From Chondrosia reniformis (lineage: Eukaryota; Porifera; Demospongiae; Chondrillida; Chondrillidae), in contig OX359195.1 in assembly GCA_947172415.1 (NCBI GenBank), forward strand, positions 1,302,001 to 1,366,000: 64,000 nucleotides of DNA. The letters are read 5' to 3'. Position 1 is the first letter of the stretch, and every line of letters starts with the position of its first letter. Below the pieces are notes generated by a model. That model searched no databases. It saw nothing but the letters and a program-made list of their open reading frames with translations, and was not told the origin of the DNA. This document shows positions 10,332 to 23,411 of this stretch, piece after piece. The position numbers were made by a program, and so were the translations under genes.

Positions 10332-12067
10332 ATGGCCGTAGCCGAAGACTTAAGACTAGGACTAGAACGGAACTTGGACATTGAGTACATGAACTACCGA
10401 GAAAGGTTAGTTTCTGTTATTAGTGAGGAGACTGAGGTGTTAGCGTTAGACAGAAAAGTGGGTTTACAGGTCAGAAATAGCGATAAGGCAAATGGGGTAA
10501 TGTCTCATTGTTACTTTTACAGTGACTTATCTTCTCTACAGGGATCACGCTGCGTGGTCCAAGTCTGTGAGCGCATCAACAGCATCAAAGTTGAATTTAC
10601 CCGACTACATTCGCGAAGACTTTACACTTCACGACCGTGACTTTGAGGCTGCATTGAACGGACGAGACAAGGAATATTACAATCTCTGTACCCTTTGTGA
10701 AAGTGCTGGGGTCCCTTTGACAGGTGAAGATGGGGAAGATGCGTCTCGTTTCATTAAACACTGCACTGGTTCAAGTGAATACAATTGTCATTCTGACAAA
10801 ATTGTTAAGCAGTGGGAGGCTTTGCCAGATTTATTTTGTACTACAAAACAAAGACCTGATATATGGATCTTGGAGGGGGAAGACAGAAGAAATGTTGTCA
10901 TACTCGTTGCCGAAGTACACTCAGGGAAAGGACCCAAAGGATATAGAGAAACATTAAATAAAGAGGTCATTGGACTTATCACACAGCTGCGTATGCTGCG
11001 ATACCAGTACAACATTAATCAAGTGGTTGGGTTTGTACTTCCTAAGAGCAGTGAGCCCTTTTTTGTCACAAAGGTGACAGTGCGGTTTGAGGAGCTTTAC
11101 TTTTACTATGCATTTGAAAGGGTATCATCTTGGAAAGATGTGAAAGCAAGTGTTAAGGCGGGGTATCAAGCCAACAAGGATGCTATTGGTCGACTTGGAC
11201 CCTCTCTCAATCATATTCGTGCATATCCCATCAAACTAACAGAAGCAGAGCTTGGTGATCTTAGGAATGCGTTTCACCTTCGGGAAGGAGTCATAATAAA
11301 ACAACTCCAATCCTGGAACTCCTTCATCTTGCAAGCTGCTACTGGTGATAATGGAAAAATCTACAAATTCTGGCTTAATGAGAAAGATTATAAAAATACT
11401 GCTTTGTTTACCTTTCATGCCATCAAAAAATTGCAACACGAGAAACCAAGAATAGATCATCTGCATGCTTTTGCATGAACAGGAACTTCCTGTTTTCAAT
11501 CTTGATAATCCATTCCTTCAATTTCCTGTAGCAATTCCGCCACTCAGCGCTAGTGAGGCCCGAAAGTGTCTTGTAGCCTTGTTGAGGAGTACCAAAGAGG
11601 CAATTGATCAGCTTCATGGCTTTAATTATGCACACTTGGATATTCGTTTGCCAAACATTTGTTTCAGGAATGATGGAGAAAAAGTATATGCAGTGTTGAT
11701 TGATTTTGAACGTGTTAAAAGAAATGTAGGGTCGTATACAATTCAAAAATATCATAGCTGTTTGTACCGTTTTTTGGAGGGTCGCTTGACTCTTAAACAG
11801 TGCGACTTTATGCAGCTAGGCTGGATGGCAGTGTGGATACTCCATTTCAACGATGCACTTGCTGGCTATGATCCACACAATCTGGATACTGCATGGGAGA
11901 AAGGTCGTATTCCATCAAACACCAAAGAAGACCCATTTGTAAAAGAGCTAGTGCAATATGGAAAATTTCTTGACCAGCACCTTGACAACAGCAAAGTATT
12001 CAGAGACAGCCAACAATCCCTTAAAGAAGTACTGAAGATGCGCACAATAAGCAGGCAGTCAGTTTGA
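10332..12067 (+). pseudogene. RK2: nuclease-kinase family copy with 4-nt frameshift
   Basis: Exon 1 is 10332-10405 and exon 2 starts at 10542, with the same splice frame as RK1. The reading frame stops at 11478. RK1 reads ATAGATCGTCTGCTTTTGC, whereas RK2 carries four extra bases (CATG, near 11464-11467), so the frame ends shortly afterwards. The remaining kinase half is open in another frame to 12067, with HLDIRLPN and IDFER intact. The product would keep the nuclease-like part and lose the kinase catalytic loop. It also has three extra residues (AAT) in the linker before the kinase glycine loop. It could instead be a truncated protein that still works; the open downstream frame suggests the break is recent. 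Confidence 0.82.
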
Positions 12068-12441
12068 ACTCACTTTACAAAAAGATAACTGTTGACTTTA
12101 TTAAGCTCACATGAACTCTCTCAAAATTGAAACAAACACAACATTTCTATATACATTGTAAATTTGAGTCTCTCTAAGAATGAAATGTTTACAAATGATT
12201 CAGAATTGCATCACTAACATTTATAAATCATATAAATTTGAATTTTTTAACTATACAACTACACTGTTTAGTTTCCATGACAACAACAGATTTCAGTTGA
12301 GATATATTCTTCTGTAACCTGTAGATCATGCTTCATCTAGTTATAGACAATTAATCAGTAACACCAGTACATGTACTAGTTTCAATTTCACACACACCTA
12401 CCTCAGCAAGGTCTTCTGCATGGTATTCTTTAATCTTTTCA
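12068..12441. other. RK2 3' flank joined to a minus-strand exon scrap
   Basis: This is the same 3' flank as in RK1, RK3 and RK4. At 12,411-12,441 the minus strand reads KIKEYHAEDLAE without the 19-nt insertion seen in the other three flanks. It then runs directly into FNBP4-like exon 4 sequence at about 12,442, which marks a recombination junction. Confidence 0.55.
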
Positions 12442-15400
12442 AGGAAACTACCCTTGCCCTGAAAGAATATGAGACTCAAGTAGCTCCAACTGGATGGACT
12501 TTTTTTTTGTTTGTGATAGGTGGGTGCTTTATGCATTTGGTATACCCACTTCAGATCACATGATAGTCACATGATATTTTAACTGACAAACTGTGCTGTA
12601 ATAAATCTTTGAAACTAAGCCTCTGAAAGTGTGGCTTGCACTAGTCTCCCTAGAGACATAGTAACTCGTTCAGTACACCAGAGGGAAGTTTGATTATAGG
12701 GATTTCCTCATGGCAGAACAAGTTTGATGTAGTCAGTTAGGAGGTGTGAGTTGCTATGGTAATGAGTAATTCGAATTGTTATCTTCCAACATATGTACAT
12801 TTTACTGATCAAAGAATTATCTATTTTCTTATTAAATTGTGTGTCTAACATTTAAATATTTACATATGATGTAGTCGCAATCATTGAACATTTCTATTGC
12901 TTTTCAGTGCTTTTATACTAAACTCTATTCAGTTCCTCTAGTGACACAATATCACTTCTTCCATTGTAATGTAGTGATTTTGAAAGGTATTACTACTATA
13001 ATGCTGTCACTGATAAGGCTTCATGGGACTTTCCCTCTGATGACATCACAGAGGGCGGGGTCATAGAACAGGGAAGAGAAGCTAGTGAGGAACAGACTCC
13101 AATCAAAATGCAGAAGAATGTACACACCTCCCACTCAAGAGAGACCACACCTCCACCAGGTATATAAGCTATATCATGAACAAATTACGGACTTTCAGAT
13201 CAAAAGCTGATCTTAGGCTCCGATGTCTCATCAGCGGACTCTGGAGTTCTGAAATTTCACTTAATGGGAACCACAGTCTTCCTGGTTTCTATTAAGGGAG
13301 CTACAGTTCCATCCATTAGCTCATTGAGCTCCTCAGGAGACATAAGGCAAAAACTCTTGTATCCTCTTCCAAAGTTCTCATTAGGTTTATATAGTTCCCT
13401 ATAGACCTTTCAGATGTAGCATGTTGAAAAAGTAAGATTATTCATTTACATGTACATGTATCATTTAACTAGAACTTTAAGAGGTGACCATAATAAGGAG
13501 GTAACTGGTCTATTAAGGTGACCTCTTTCACAGGATTTACTATAATTCCACTATACCTACCTACCATGTAATGAACTTCTTATATACATACTGTAGGTGT
13601 AGAAGAATTAATTGCTCTACCTACAGTTGAGGGGGTGTGGCAAGGTCCTCCTCCTCCCCCTCCCTTAGAAGAAGGGGAAATCCCTCCCTCTCCTCCAACT
13701 CCCCCGTCTCCTCCTCCAGATGAAGAAGCAGAGAAAGATGAAAGTGAGAGCGATCCTGAAGAATTTATAGTTAAAGCTGAGCCTCAAATTTATTATGGTC
13801 CAGTGGGTCCTCCCAGAAGATTGAGTGATGTAAGTTTGCTCATGTGAACTGTACAGTGCATATCACATAAACTGGTAACATAAAGTGGGATATTTTTGAG
13901 TATGGAATTTTTTGTGAATCTTTGAAAAGGTCCTCAGAATTAATTTGATTCTTATTTCACTGTTACTGAGAGTGAGAGCTAATCATGTGAAACTCAAGAT
14001 AAATAGTGGAGGAAATTTTTATGATTCATGATTTTGGGGAGTTGCACCTGATGTACTAGCTGTCACATAGTGAAATTTCTATATTAATTCAACTACTCTG
14101 TGAAACACATACATACGTACATTGTCATTGCTCGGAGTATCCCCATGTACTGACTAAACAATTATATGGCCAAGGGTTTTCATTTTAGAAGGATCTTTCT
14201 ATAATAAAATAACCTTGATTGTCTGCATGCTTATAATAGAAATACGTATATTTAATGTTAATCACTACACAATTAAAATTGTTATAATGACATGATCATA
14301 ACTGTGAAGTTTTCATAAAAATATTGTATACATGAAGTAGTGATTAAAAGTGCTTAACCATTAATCTCAGTTTTACACTAGTATATGAATAGTATATACA
14401 CTTACGTAGGAGTAAAATATTGACCACAACTTATTAACACTATACACTATAGCATGATAAGCAAAAGTATTCACTGGAAGATATTACGCCAAACCAGCCA
14501 AGGGACCAAAGTCTAATCTTGGCTGGGGGACCGAAGTCCTATTAAAAATGGCAACCAGTGATCGCCTCCCAGTCATCCAAGATGGAAAAAAATTCATCAA
14601 AGAACCACAGACAGCTGTTTCGCCCTCATTTGGGCTCATCAGTGTGGTACACTTCAATGATGGTGAGTTGGATGACCGTCTTCACTTATTAATCAGCCAC
14701 AAGTGAAACACTTGTGGTTTCATAATAAGCAAAGATGGAGGGCTGCAGTCTAAGCGAGACCGAGCGCTCACAATGAAAAAAGGGAGTTAATTGCACTGAG
14801 CTGTGCAAAGGCTAGGATGATAAGCAAAAGTATTCACTGGAAGATATTAGGGTTAGGGTAGGGAGGCGATCACTGGTTGCCATTTTTAATAGGACTTCGG
14901 TCCCCCAGCCAAGATTAGACTTCGGTCCCTTGGCTGGTTTGGCGTAATATCTTCCAGTGAATACTTTTGCTTATCATCCTAGCCTTTGCACAGCTCAGTG
15001 CAATTAACTCCCTTTTTTCATACACTATAGCACTTTAATAATAAAATATTTTAAAATTGAAAGGTATCCAAGGCTATTACGAACATTAAAAGTGTAAAAG
15101 ACAGCTGCAGTGTAAAAGCTAAACTAAAGATGTCGCATAGTCCAATGAACTCCTCCCATATAAGGTGGCTAGAATCTAAGGATGCTGGGAAAACAAATAG
15201 TGTCAACGTCCCAATGTATGTGTCTGAAACATGAACACTCAAATGATCCATGTTCCTCACAATACGTGGGTACAATTCAAACTATGGTCCAGGGTGATCA
15301 CGTTAGAGGGATCTCTCTACACTGAAATGGACGTGTAACACCTGTAGGTGACCAGTGAAGGTGCTGTGGGGTCAAGAGAAGGCAGTCCAAGTCTGGACAG

Positions 15401-15587
15401 TGATTCAGAACCAAAGAAGAAGAAATCAAAGAAGGTCTGCTACTGAGTAGTAGTCAATAGTGTTACTTGTAAATGAATGATGCCCTACGTACTTCCTCTG
15501 CAGGTTAAAGTTAGTGTACAGGGAAGGAAAGGAAAGACCATCACATCACTCTTACAGAAGTGGTCAGGACTGCATCAGAACAATTAA
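12442..15587 (+). pseudogene. FNBP4: FNBP4-like copy 2, 3' half only
   Basis: Only the part from within exon 4 onward is present: 12442-12519, 12987-13159, 13597-13829, 15348-15434 and 15504-15587. Exon 4 has an expanded T run (ACTTTTTTTTTGTTTGTG in place of ACTTTTGTTTGGG), which breaks the WW2 frame, although its GT donor is intact. Exon 5 has a single 49-bp unit. Exon 6 encodes a shorter proline run ending PRRLSD. The last two exons are intact and end QKWSGLHQNN. Intron 6 carries the 565-bp insertion at 14455. No promoter or first WW domain exists, so this is a truncated duplicate. Confidence 0.85.
14455..15019. mobile_element. 565-bp fold-back element with 13-bp target duplication
   Basis: It is flanked on both sides by atacactatagca (14442-14454 and 15020-15032). 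The other copies have one uninterrupted target. Inside, tgataagcaaaagtattcac and about 110 following bp at the left recur inverted near 14,868-14,990. A second arm at 14,780-14,855 is the inverse of the right end (ttaactccctttttt). There is no transposase ORF, so this is a non-autonomous nested-hairpin element. Confidence 0.88.
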
Positions 15588-15996
15588 CTTGTTACCTTGA
15601 ATTAAACATTGAAATATTTTTTAATACAATTTGATCACGAATCTATCTAGATATTATAATTTTGAGTTTTATCAAATGAGATATGGCACCTCTATACTCT
15701 AATCTAATAAACACTACTATATATACTATACTATGTGTATGTATATTACTCTATATAATCCACGTTTCAATGGCAATGAGAGATGCATATAAAGTTCATA
15801 TAATCTCAGTTTCACAAGTAACCAATACCTGCAGCTGAAGGAACAAAAAGAGAAGAATTACATATTCACAAGTTACATAATATAATGTATTCCTATAAAT
15901 AACACAGTCCACATGTGACACTATTTGGATACAAATTAATAAATCTACTGTTAACCAAACTACCTATTACATGTACAAACAGATGATGAAAGATAT
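15588..15996. other. Spacer between FNBP4-like copy 2 and NLR1 (convergent ends)
   Basis: The 3' ends of a plus-strand and a minus-strand gene face each other here. An ATTAAA near 15,600 may serve the FNBP4-like copy. No other structure is visible. Confidence 0.4.
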
Positions 15997-18900
15997 TCAC
16001 TTACTTGACCCAACAGTGAGTCTCAATTTCTTGTTGACTTTTCTTACATTATCAATCACTTTCTGTTCAGGGGCAAATTCTTTGTATTTCAAATTCTTAA
16101 ACAGTTGCAACTCTCTGAGATTCTGATTGGCTGCTGCTCCCTTTAGAATGCTCTCTGCAACATTCCTCAAGTTCATTTTACTCCGTTCACTATTCACTGT
16201 CAACCTCTCTAGTGTAGTGTTCTCCTTGACAGCTTGTTCAACTGATGTCAAGACATCTTTTTCAGTGACATCCTGGATATTAGATACAAGTGTATCCAGT
16301 ACAATTAAATACATGTACTAAAATATGAAGTGATTACCTAATCTAAAACACTCAGAGGCCATAGACTGGAACAAGCTAGTCAAATAAACCTAAACTTTGT
16401 AATAAGCAGACTGGATATACCTTTAATAAGTAAGTGAAAGTAATATTTACTAGTGATAGGCAGTCAAGTGTACCTCAGACTGGTTTGTGTCAATCCTGGT
16501 GATGGTGAGTTCTTTCAATGAAGTGTTGTCACGTAGACATCCAATAGCATTAGCAAGGTCCCTCGGTGTGATGTTGTAACAGTCTCCCATGTTGATGTAA
16601 CCAATTGTAACACTCTTCAATCCACTTTGGAGTAGTTCCACAAGTAATGCTCCATTTCCTGTCATTTGAAGGAACCAATCAGATTACAGTACATTAACAC
16701 ACTGCATATTTATATTTATTGCTTATGTGAAATGTTGCAGAGAGAGGCTATACATTGGCTACTAATCACTTGAAAGGGACACTTTACTGAACACAACCAT
16801 TCTATTGAGATGACTGTATAGAGTACATGATCCTCATAGTTGATGAAACGTATTAAGTCCATAGGTAATACATTCTGTACATAAAGTTATAAAACCTACC
16901 TTCAAAGTCACATCCTCCCAGTTGAACTTGTTCCAATAAAGGATTTTGGATCATTCCCTTCAATATACTGGAGGTTAGTGTTTGATGTCTACCATCTCCC
17001 ATGGTGACCTTCCTGAGTGTCCTGCACTGTCCAACTCCACATTCAACAAGATCAGTGAGACCTTCCTGTATACACCACACATAACAGAGATGTGATATAC
17101 ACATGAGAATACACTATACAAAGTGTCAACTGAAATATCACATCACAATTGAGTGGATATAACAATAAAATGTCTTCTGCTCAGAACAAGGTTAATCAAC
17201 TGACATGATGTAAACATTGTGTGGATGGAATAACTACATGGAAATGAGACAGCACTTCCAGTCTCTACACACCAGTTGATCTGAGAGAACAGTGAATGAG
17301 CAGAGCACTCTCTAATAATCAAATGGATTGGACTGGTCAGAAGAATGACCATTTCAACTACTTTGCAGAAGGATTGACAACATAACTTTGTAGAATAACA
17401 TTATTTGGACCAACTATGGGATAGCCATAAGACTGCTACTCATTATCAATTGGCAGTAACAAAGTGAACCCTCTAAAGATAAGTTAGTTATGTCCATATA
17501 CTTGAGAAGCAATACTAGTCAGTAGCTTCTGCACAGCCTTTCACAGATCCTGTGTACATATACCTGGAACTCATTTCAGATACACATACAAGGGCTATAT
17601 AGCTATGAGGGGATATAGTGTTAGGTGTGTATGGGCCAGAGTGGTGAATGGGGAGAGTGAAGTGGAGAAGATGATATTCTATATATCATCATCACACTCA
17701 CAGGTAATGAAGTACTGGGCTTCAGTTCAAACTCAAACTCTTCTATTTCGCTGCTCCTAAGACAGTCAAGCACTTCACAACATTGTGGCACTCCTTGCAT
17801 CTTCCAGAGACAAAGTGTCTTTAGTGAGCTCTTCTTCATACAACTCACAACACATGGTAGTAACTCTACACAATCAGCATCTACAAAAGTTACAAAATAT
17901 ACTATGTACAATCACACACCACCAGGTTTTCAGGGCTAGACCTCATATTGACAAGTTAACAAGCTATAACAACTTTACTACAATATTCACACAAAATGTA
18001 TAAAAACATTTATAAGAGATCAATAGACTTGAAATTTTTGATAACAATAAACTTACATAAGCATTTTGTAAAGAAAACATTTACTTTCTTCATGTTTAGT
18101 TTGTCTTTGATACCAAACAAGAACACTTTCATCAAATTCACACTACACCAATCTAATGTCACATCTTCCAGACTGGGGTGCCTCCTAATGCACTAGAGTA
18201 TAAAGATGTTGATGGATCACTCAAGAATAACAATATATACAAGTGCTTATCTAAATAGAGAATTAATACACATGAAGACATATCTCGACATTCACACTTA
18301 ACACTGCACACAAGTGTCATACAGTGAGATCTCATGTGACCAGCAACCAATCACATGTAGTGACTACAGCTGATTATAGAGTTGTCCCATAGCTGCATTT
18401 ACTAGTTTGTATCACATACATGATACACTATATAGCTGGATAGAATATGAACACATTCCCGTGGAATGGAATAAATATAAAGTGACCACTGACCAAATAC
18501 AATATTCACTAATAATAGACTAAATACCTGTCCTTATAAAGATTCATATTTCTCAACTAAAATATTAGCTATTCTGTATAGAGGTTTTACTGTACTTTAC
18601 ACTTGTATGTATTCCACAACTCACATTGACACTGGTATCAATAGCACCTCCTTCATATTTGCAATGTTTCATCTCCATGGTAACCAATTGTGACAGGTTG
18701 TCAAGTAAGACCTTTAAGTCTTCATGTGTAAAGTTGACCCTCTCCAGACTAAGAGATTTCAACTGACGACAAGTAACTACTGAGCTCATTAGCACACTTG
18801 CCTTCACATTCTCATTAGGAACTACATAGCAACAAGAAAGGATATAGTTTGTGGTATCATTTAAAGTTAGCAACTCCATAACTCATGACTTGTGCAGTGA

Positions 18901-21900
18901 ATGACAACACAAGTGACTCAGACTTGTGCAGTGTGTACACATACTAGTGACTGTCACTTTCAATGATATTCACACAAAACTTACTACAAAACTAAGATAT
19001 TATACATTCCATTGACATATATACTGACATACGTATACAGTTGACATGACTCACAACTGAACTGTATCGCAAGATGTTCAAGTCTCTTTGAATGAAATGA
19101 AACAATGTCAGACATCATTGATATGTAATATCCCGACTGTACTCCCGACTGTAGAAGTGAAGTAAAATGTACCATGTATTATACAGTACTATATACTTAC
19201 ATAAATGTACTGTATATAAGTTTGGTAAACATTTACAAAACAACACAATTAAAGAAGCCATAAAACTACACTTCTGGGTTGGACTGCAAACTTACATATT
19301 CTTCAAAGGTCAGTTTATTTAGTGAACTTTGCAACTTTAGAAAGTCTTGAAGTAGAACAGACAGTAGCCGTGTTGCCAAGGAACCTATATTAGAAAGTTA
19401 TAGAAGGAAATACAAGTGATGAGTGTCATCAGTCCAGTCGAATATTCACACTTCAAAGATAATCACAAACTTAAGGTATTGGGAGCAATCAATACACACT
19501 GTATTGGATTTATTAATTTACAACTTCTTCCATATATGGCATGTCAACAGTCTACAAAAGTGTTTTATTCACACATCTCAACTTACAATATCAACTCACC
19601 TCCAATTGTGACTTCATCCAAATATGTCACTTTTCCAGATATTTGCTGAATAAAGGAATCAGTTCGACTTGCATCAGGTGGAATATGGTTCCTAACTGAA
19701 AGTCGTTTGATGTGTCTGCTGATGGTCATCAGGTAAGCTAAACTGTTGACCTGATGGGGACTGAGATAGTCCCTTAGGTCAGCATCACTACAATACTCCA
19801 TGACCCTTTGACACAGCTCTTCATTTCTGCTCTCTGCTACTGCTGTACCAATCTCAATGAAAGGGGTCCCTCTAGCAAACATGTGATTATTGGTAAACGC
19901 AAGAGGCTCAAACAAGAGGTCTCTTACAGCATCATTCTCTAGTCCTCCAATGCCGCAGAAGAAAAGGAATGGCATCTCGTATGTGGAGTCTGACAAGACA
20001 AACTCTCCTCTCTTGTTGTATCCAAGAACAAGTCGCTCTTTCCAGAACTTTCCCTGTTCCTCAGCAGGTAACTGCTTGACTGCACAAGCTGCAAGAAATT
20101 CTTGAACTGTTCTGTGAAGAAAGTGGTACGATCTAGTGACTCCACCAAAGACATTTGGAAAAGAGATGCAGTTCATTAGACCAAAATGATCATCTTCTGA
20201 ATACTTCAGATTGTGGAAAATGATGACATCTTTCAGCACACCATCCAAGGCAAGTTGACTCAGTTTGATCAAACGAGGACAGAGTCGCAGAACATCCTCA
20301 AAACTGCCAATTTCCTTTTCCACTCCATTCTTCTCAAAGTGTCGCTTCACAGTGAGGCAGACGATGCTTTTAAATAGATCACTGATTGTATCAAGAGTGG
20401 TATCATTATTGACAAAACATGTCATCAGCAGGATCAGAGGAATGAAGCACATGGCTTTGATTCGAGGCAGGGTAGAGTTCAGCCTTGCTAGTAAAGCATC
20501 AGCTACAGAACTAGATGACTCTCCGTAGTACTTTCTTATGAACTGCTCAATCTCTTTCTCTCCAAATCCAGTCACCTCGATGCGTCTGTCTATCTTGTTG
20601 CGTAGAGGGGCTGATGCTCGTGGTCGGGATGTGATGATGAAGGAGGACTGGGGGAGGGTCTTGCCATTTATAATGTCTGCAACCAGAGATCTCTTCTGTT
20701 GCTCTTCAGGGAACTCATCGTAGCCATCCATGATGAACAGCGTACCCTCTCCATCATTCGAGGAAATGAACTGACTCAAGAGGGAAGGAATTTCTTTCTG
20801 CAGTGAAGTCCCAACATCACTGGTACAGCTACGAACTAGGTCCTCTACACTCAGTGAGGTATTGGAAGGAAGACCTCGGAGTACTACCTGAATGACTAGC
20901 TTGTATTCACTGGCAAATGTACCCTCAGCAAACTTGTAGCACAGCTGTTTGGTCAGAGTGGACTTGCCTATACCAGGCTCTCCTTCCAGCAGGATACGTT
21001 TCCTCGGAGGTTGCACAGGCTCGTACTCCAAGATCTCTTGCAGGCCAATGGACTTTCCTTTGATGTCATGTGACTGACCAGTAGCTGATGCTAGAACTAC
21101 AGTTGGAGCGCACTGAACCTCAGCTTTTGTCACTTTCAATTCTGGTGACTTTACGAGTTGGAGTTTGACAAAGTCCATTATAGCTAGCTTCAGTAACCAG
21201 TGGTTTGATATGACTGGATTTTGGTACACCTCCTTAAGCTTGGTCAGAGCATTCTGTACATTAGGAAGAAAGAGAATATTATATTAACTATTGTTTAAGT
21301 AGAAAGCATCAGTTCTAATTTATAAAAACTATTTGACCATGCAACTGAACATGTAACTTGTGAAATTGATAAAAATGTACATTTAACATGCAAAATATTA
21401 TTGTGTTGGAATCCTCACTCAACAATTACTAAGAATTAAACACAAACTTTTAGAAGTAAATTCGCGCAGACTAATTAGAAGGCTGTTAAAGAAGAGAACA
21501 ATTTCCTCTAATGACTTGCTAGCTGCATGATGTAAGTTATGACTTAAACTATACAAAATACAACTGGTTGATATGTGAATACACTTACTTCACTAAGACC
21601 AGGAGTAACATCACTGTGAGGAGAGGTGGAGATAGCAAGATGTCTTCCCAGACCTGAAGAAGGACCATGACATTAAGGTAACATTACGACCATGGTTCTA
21701 TGTATAATATTCATGTAATAAACTGTTGAAAGAATTTCTCATGTCATGCATATATGCTTGCTCTATGTAAAACACTTGTGGTTTATTACATTTTTAGTTG
21801 TGTGTACGTACTTTGTTTCCTCAGTTTTTCAGCCACACCTCTATACCTGCTCTCCTTGAGTGCCTTACAGAGAACTGAAAGTGTCACTGGTACAGCTCTA

Positions 21901-23411
21901 CCATGGAGGACTCCATTTCCATTGTACCAGTCCTGCAAACCATACATGAACCTCTTTGCTGGAGCTCCAGCAGTGTTAAGAGGGTAGGTTTGTTCAGCAT
22001 GTATGAGCACTGCCTCACTGACCCCTAATCGTCTACAGATCCCATCCCAATGACTGACTGCTACAGAATTTGCCACATCCTGGAGATCTAGGATGGTTGG
22101 TTTCACTGGAGTGTCCCCTTCTACAGAGAATAACAGTATAAAAACATGAGTATGTATCATGTATATATAATACACTTATATAGAGAGCATCAGACTCGTA
22201 TATATCTGTAAAATGGTAATACTAAACTTTTAATGGTGACTCGTGTCCACCTTATAAGCACTTTAAAAGCAGTATACTGACTGTACTTTATATGTGATAT
22301 ATTGACTATAGTGATTGTACTTTGTACTGGATTTGTGTGAAATGGTATATATAGCTACTGGTTTTCACAAGTATTCATTTACCATACTGCAGTACTTGAA
22401 TATTTTAATAAGTTTTAAGTTTGACTCACTTGTGATGGTTGCTGTCTGGTCAGCAGTTTGACTGGCTTGTGGTTCTGTCTGATCTGTAGTTTGACTGACT
22501 TGTGGTTCTGTCTGGTCTGCAGTTTGACTGACTTGTGGTTCTGTTTGGGATAACTCTGATGACTCACATTCTCCTAATAAAGTAAAGAACATTCTATTCA
22601 TTTCACTTGTACTTCTCCTCTATACATTCTCAAATAAATATGGCGGTTAGATAGTGGTCTGGCCTATGGAGAACCAACTCAGTATATAAGATCTATGTGG
22701 TGGAACTAGCTCTATACTGACACTACTCAATACAGACTAGTGATCATAGTGTAGATTAAACGGATTCACATTGAGTTATGTGGACATTACTATAGAACCA
22801 AATGCTAACACAATTACATGTGACACTCACTGTATCACTCAACATAACTACATTTATTGTACTTTGATTTCTTAGAAAGTGGAACAGAATCTTCTAAACA
22901 AGTGATCAATAAGGAAGGAAATATAGTCCCAAACATTCTGGAGTAACTTATATCTATATTAGACTATTTAAGACTAACTGTTCTAACAGATTGTCAATCC
23001 TTAAATCTTTCAATCACTGAAGAGATTGTCAATTCATATTTATACAATGCACTGAATAAAACAGTTGTGGTTTAACATATCATTCAAGAAAGTTTACTGA
23101 CCTGGTAGGAACTGTTTCACTAGTTCAGCCAGTCTCCTGTGACCTCTGTGAGTAGTGTCCATCTGTAGTGCATCACAGAGAGCCTCCAGTTTGTCACAAC
23201 AAGGATCTCCTTCAAGGAGACTGTACAGGAACCTGTTAGCATCCTCCCACTTCTGATAGTCCCTCAGAGTCTCACACTCGTCAGCTGAGATAACATTAGC
23301 TGCTCTAAGGTAAAGTGCGAGTCTTCTCACGTCACACCACTCGAGGGCTGGATGGAGAGACTTCTGAAGGAACTCCCTCACTTCTCTGGGAGATATCTCT
23401 GTGGAAGCCAT
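15997..23411 (-). CDS. NLR1: CARD-DEATH-NACHT-LRR receptor
   Basis: A phase-consistent minus-strand model has CARD-like exon 23102-23411 (MASTEISPREVREFL...; ANVISADEC), linker 22430-22573 (three TEPQVSQTADQ-type repeats), DEATH-like exon 21812-22120 (HWDGICRRLGVSE), short linker 21589-21653, and NACHT exon 19600-21253. LRR-type exons follow at 19296-19384, 19055-19148, 18625-18821, 18057-18184, 17702-17880, 16900-17065, 16474-16658 and 15997-16272. The NACHT exon shows Walker A GEPGIGKST, Walker B LFIMDGYDEF, sensor FIITSRPRA and FLHRTVQEFLAA. NLRs are cytosolic sensors that oligomerise through NACHT and signal through death-fold domains; the ligand is unknown. The stop at 15997 overlaps a good donor (CAA|GTAAGT), so a further exon is possible. 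No disabling change was seen. Confidence 0.85.
22447..22552 (-). repeat. 33-bp in-frame repeat in NLR1 linker (3 units)
   Basis: Three units encode TEPQVSQTADQ, TEPQVSQTTDQ and TEPQASQTADQ between the CARD-like and DEATH-like exons. NLR3 has seven. The unit is 33 bp, so length changes keep frame. The Thr/Gln/Ser-rich stretch is probably an unstructured spacer. Confidence 0.85.

Noticed and set aside
12884-13066. ORF reading CFYTKLYSVPLVTQYHFFHC before the WW2 second half (also at 29,999)
   Set aside because: It is intron sequence. The WW2 frame is restored only by the acceptor at GAAAG|GTATTAC, which skips it.
14845-14870. agggttagggtaggg resembling telomeric repeats
   Set aside because: Fewer than three units, located at the centre of the fold-back element. 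Too short to be an interstitial telomere.
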